Assembly (NCBI GenBank): GCA_015059905.1
Contig: SUZN01000007.1
Span: 103,141-167,140, forward strand
Reading direction: 5' to 3'
From: Rikenellaceae bacterium
GTDB lineage: Bacteria > Bacteroidota > Bacteroidia > Bacteroidales > Rikenellaceae
Length of the DNA stretch: 64,000 bases
Part shown: one piece after another, positions 61,195-64,000 of the stretch
Numbering within the stretch: the first letter of the stretch is position 1
How the letters are laid out: each line of letters opens with the position of its first letter
Notes under the pieces: model-generated
Seen by the model: the letters and a program-made list of their open reading frames with translations, nothing else
Told to the model about the DNA's origin: nothing
Databases searched by the model: none
Made by a program: the position numbers and the translations under genes

Positions 61195-62612
61195 TGAAAA
61201 ACATAGCTACAAAGACTCTACTGCTGCTCGCAGCAGCACTTACTATTGCCTCTACGGCTGATGCACAAATCATAAAAAGAAACAAGCCCAAGAAGCTCTC
61301 TGTCAAGGCACAGCTCGCCATCGAACGTCAGCGCACCGATTCACTCTCTTCGCTTGTTGAGGAGTACCGCCAGCGCGAGAGCGACTGGCAGCGTGCGTGG
61401 CACGACGAGAATGAGGCACGCAAGGCAAAGCCTGTGAGTGAGCGCCTAACTGTGGAGTACTCCCCCTCGCAGCTCGACTCATTGTCGGCTCTGCTCAAGC
61501 AGCAGCAGGTGGATGAGACATTCCAGAAGTTCTTTGAGGAGTATGTTTGCGAGCCACAGACATTTGTCACCGACACCTCGCTCGACTCACTCTATAAGAG
61601 TCGTCTGGATGCGCTGGTGTCGCCCATACATCTGCCCTACAACGAATTGGTGCGTACAAGCATCAAGCGCTACACCGATGGTTCGGGACTTATGAGTCGT
61701 GTGCTCTCACGCGCACAGTACTACTTCCCCATCATCGAGGAGGAGCTATTGAAAGCGGGTCTGCCCGTTGAGCTCCGCGCAATGGCTATCATCGAGTCAG
61801 CCCTGCAGGCGAAGGCATACTCACGCGCTGGCGCAGCAGGTTTGTGGCAGTTTATGCCCGCAACGGCGAAGTCTTACGGTCTGGAGGTGAACTCTATGGT
61901 CGATGAGCGTTACGACCCCTACAAGGCTACAAAGGCGGCTTGTAAATATATGAAGGCGCTATATAATATGTACGACGACTGGAGTCTGGCTATCGCCGCT
62001 TATAACTGCGGTCCTGGCAATGTGAACAAAGCTCTGGCAAGAGCTGGCGGCAAGCCCGAGTCGTTCTGGGATGTATATTGGTACCTGCCTTCGGAGACTC
62101 GTGGTTATGTGCCAGCTTTCATCGCGGCAAACTATGCTTACGCCTACCACAAGGCACACAACATAACCTATGACGAGCCAGCACTGCCTATCGCGGTGGA
62201 TACAATCCATATCGACCGCCTGATGCACACAAAGCAGATTACATCGACAATCGACGTTGATAGCGCTACGATTGCGATGCTCAACCCACAATACAAGCTC
62301 AACGTAATCCCCGCAACGACAAAGACCTACACACTGGTATTGCCTGCAAACCGCATCACGGAGTTTATCTCAAAGCAGGACTCAATCTTTGCCAAGGACT
62401 CAACCTACCTTAAGGAGTACCTCAACCCTGCCGCCGTGCAGAAGAAGATGCAGGAGATGTCGGTTATCTACCACCGCGTGAAGAGTGGAGAGACATTGGG
62501 CGCCATTGCACGCAAATATCGCGTTACGACCAAGCAGATTATGACGTGGAACAGATTGAAGAATGCCAACCGCATCAGCATCGGTCAGCGCCTGAGAATT
62601 GAAAAACGATAA
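61194..62612 (+). CDS. mltD: Lytic transglycosylase with LysM domain (MltD-like)
   Basis: AIIESALQAKAYSRAGAAGLWQFMPATAKSYGLEVN; C-terminal YHRVKSGETLGAIARKY. Confidence 0.92.
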   Translation: MKNIATKTLLLLAAALTIASTADAQIIKRNKPKKLSVKAQLAIERQRTDSLSSLVEEYRQRESDWQRAWHDENEARKAKPVSERLTVEYSPSQLDSLSALLKQQQVDETFQKFFEEYVCEPQTFVTDTSLDSLYKSRLDALVSPIHLPYNELVRTSIKRYTDGSGLMSRVLSRAQYYFPIIEEELLKAGLPVELRAMAIIESALQAKAYSRAGAAGLWQFMPATAKSYGLEVNSMVDERYDPYKATKAACKYMKALYNMYDDWSLAIAAYNCGPGNVNKALARAGGKPESFWDVYWYLPSETRGYVPAFIAANYAYAYHKAHNITYDEPALPIAVDTIHIDRLMHTKQITSTIDVDSATIAMLNPQYKLNVIPATTKTYTLVLPANRITEFISKQDSIFAKDSTYLKEYLNPAAVQKKMQEMSVIYHRVKSGETLGAIARKYRVTTKQIMTWNRLKNANRISIGQRLRIEKR

Positions 62613-62615
62613 AGA

Positions 62616-64000
62616 ATGATTTATCACGACACAGATACCATCGTAGCCCCCGCGACAGCTGTGGGTGGAGCGTTGTGCGTTATACGCTTAAGCGGTGAGG
62701 ATGCTATCACTATATGCGATAAGATTTTTCGCGGTCGCAAGCCCCTCGCAGAAGCCAAGACAGCCACGTTGCACTACGGCACCATAGTGGATGGCGACGA
62801 GTTGGTGGATGATGTTGTGGTGAGCCTGTTCCGAGTACCCCACTCCTACACAACGGAGAATACGGTTGAGATATCGGCTCACGGCTCGCGATATGTGATA
62901 AACAAGATTATATCTCTTCTGACCGCTCGTGGAGCACGCCTTGCAGAGGCGGGCGAGTTCACACGCCGCGCCTTTCTGGCAGGCAAGTTAGACCTATCGC
63001 AGGCGGAGGCTGTCGCCGACATCATCGCCTCATCGTCACACGCCTCACACGCCATCGCCTCAACGCAGATGCGCGGGGCATACTCCGACGAGTTGCGCGA
63101 GTTGCGCGACAAGCTGCTGCACATAGGCTCACTACTGGAGCTGGAGCTGGACTTCTCGGAGGAGGATGTGGAGTTTGCTGACCGAGGAGAGCTACGCGCC
63201 CTGCTCAATACCATTCTCAATAAGGTCACATCGCTGGCTGATTCTTTCGCGCTGGGAAATGCGCTGAAGGAGGGTGTTATGGTTGCCATCGCTGGTCGCC
63301 CGAATGTAGGCAAGAGCACCCTGCTGAATCGTCTTGCGGGCGAGGACAGGGCTATGGTCTCTGACATCGCAGGCACTACGCGCGACACAATAGAGGTGAC
63401 AACCAACATCGACGGTGTGCTCTACCGCTTCATCGACACCGCAGGTCTGCACACAACAGATGATAGGCTGGAGCAGATGGGCATTGAGCGTACGGAGCAA
63501 GCTCTGCGCAAGGCTCGCATAATACTCTGGATGCAGGAGTGCGAGGATAATAGTTGCGAAGATGGCTACGATTTGGGGTGCGATTTTGGGAACTTCACCC
63601 CTACGAAGGAGCAGACCGTAATCCGCATAGTGAATAAGATAGATTTGCTGAATGGCACCGCAAGGAACGCTGTTACCGCAGATTGCGACACCCCAACGAT
63701 TTATATCTCGGCAAAGAGTGGCGAGGGCGTGGAGCAGCTCATCGACGCTTTCAAGCAGACGACCAACGCCTCGGCAGCATACCAGGGCGAGGTCATCGTG
63801 TCATCCCAACGTCACTACGACGCACTGATGCAGTCACGCTCAGCACTTGAATCGGCCCTCTCGGCGCTTGACAACGGCATCAGCAGCGACCTTTTGAGCG
63901 AAGATATCCGCCAGGTTATGCACCACATCGGCACCATCACTGGCGAAATCACCACCACCGAAATTTTACAATCGATTTTTTCACGGTTTTGCATCGGAAA
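62616..64000 (+). CDS. mnmE: tRNA modification GTPase MnmE (truncated by window end)
   Basis: MIYHDTDTIVAPATAVGGALCVIRLSGEDA; VAIAGRPNVGKSTLLNRL; SDIAGTTRDTIEV; no stop before 64000. Confidence 0.96.
   Translation, partial: MIYHDTDTIVAPATAVGGALCVIRLSGEDAITICDKIFRGRKPLAEAKTATLHYGTIVDGDELVDDVVVSLFRVPHSYTTENTVEISAHGSRYVINKIISLLTARGARLAEAGEFTRRAFLAGKLDLSQAEAVADIIASSSHASHAIASTQMRGAYSDELRELRDKLLHIGSLLELELDFSEEDVEFADRGELRALLNTILNKVTSLADSFALGNALKEGVMVAIAGRPNVGKSTLLNRLAGEDRAMVSDIAGTTRDTIEVTTNIDGVLYRFIDTAGLHTTDDRLEQMGIERTEQALRKARIILWMQECEDNSCEDGYDLGCDFGNFTPTKEQTVIRIVNKIDLLNGTARNAVTADCDTPTIYISAKSGEGVEQLIDAFKQTTNASAAYQGEVIVSSQRHYDALMQSRSALESALSALDNGISSDLLSEDIRQVMHHIGTITGEITTTEILQSIFSRFCIG

Overview
The window is a Bacteroidales-type chromosomal segment. 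This is inferred from TTTG-N19/20-TAnnTTTG promoters, fimbrillin, BACON and DUF5683/DUF5020-type proteins, and a recN-coaBC-rpoZ-bamD block. No CRISPR array, rRNA, prophage or classical transposase was seen. Most of it is housekeeping (coaD, lpxD, ruvC, gcvT, groESL, recN, coaBC, rpoZ, bamD, eno, SurA-like PPIases, OstA-like protein, parAB, mltD-like, mnmE). It also has glycan-degradation genes (heparinase II/III-like, GH88, two sialate O-acetylesterases, galK, galM, two GH2, GH43-like), a C10 protease/fimbrillin/BACON cluster, and two tRNAs (His, Thr). The most unusual parts are: (1) a lone RecA/RepA-like ATPase gene (50851-52062) bracketed by inverted arrays of 9-bp GTTACA/TGTAAC iteron-like repeats, with further array copies in ~280-310 bp higher-order repeats; (2) a consensus sigma54 promoter plus TGTCA/TGACA palindromes upstream of groESL; (3) a ~115-nt long-hairpin RNA candidate (minus strand, 7772-7885) with its own promoter, a 13-codon putative leader ORF and a small downstream protein gene; (4) duplicated tRNA 3' ends at both tRNA loci; (5) an epimerase-like lipoprotein with a cysteine-rich tail. 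All calls come from reading sequence and the supplied ORF track; no database search was run.
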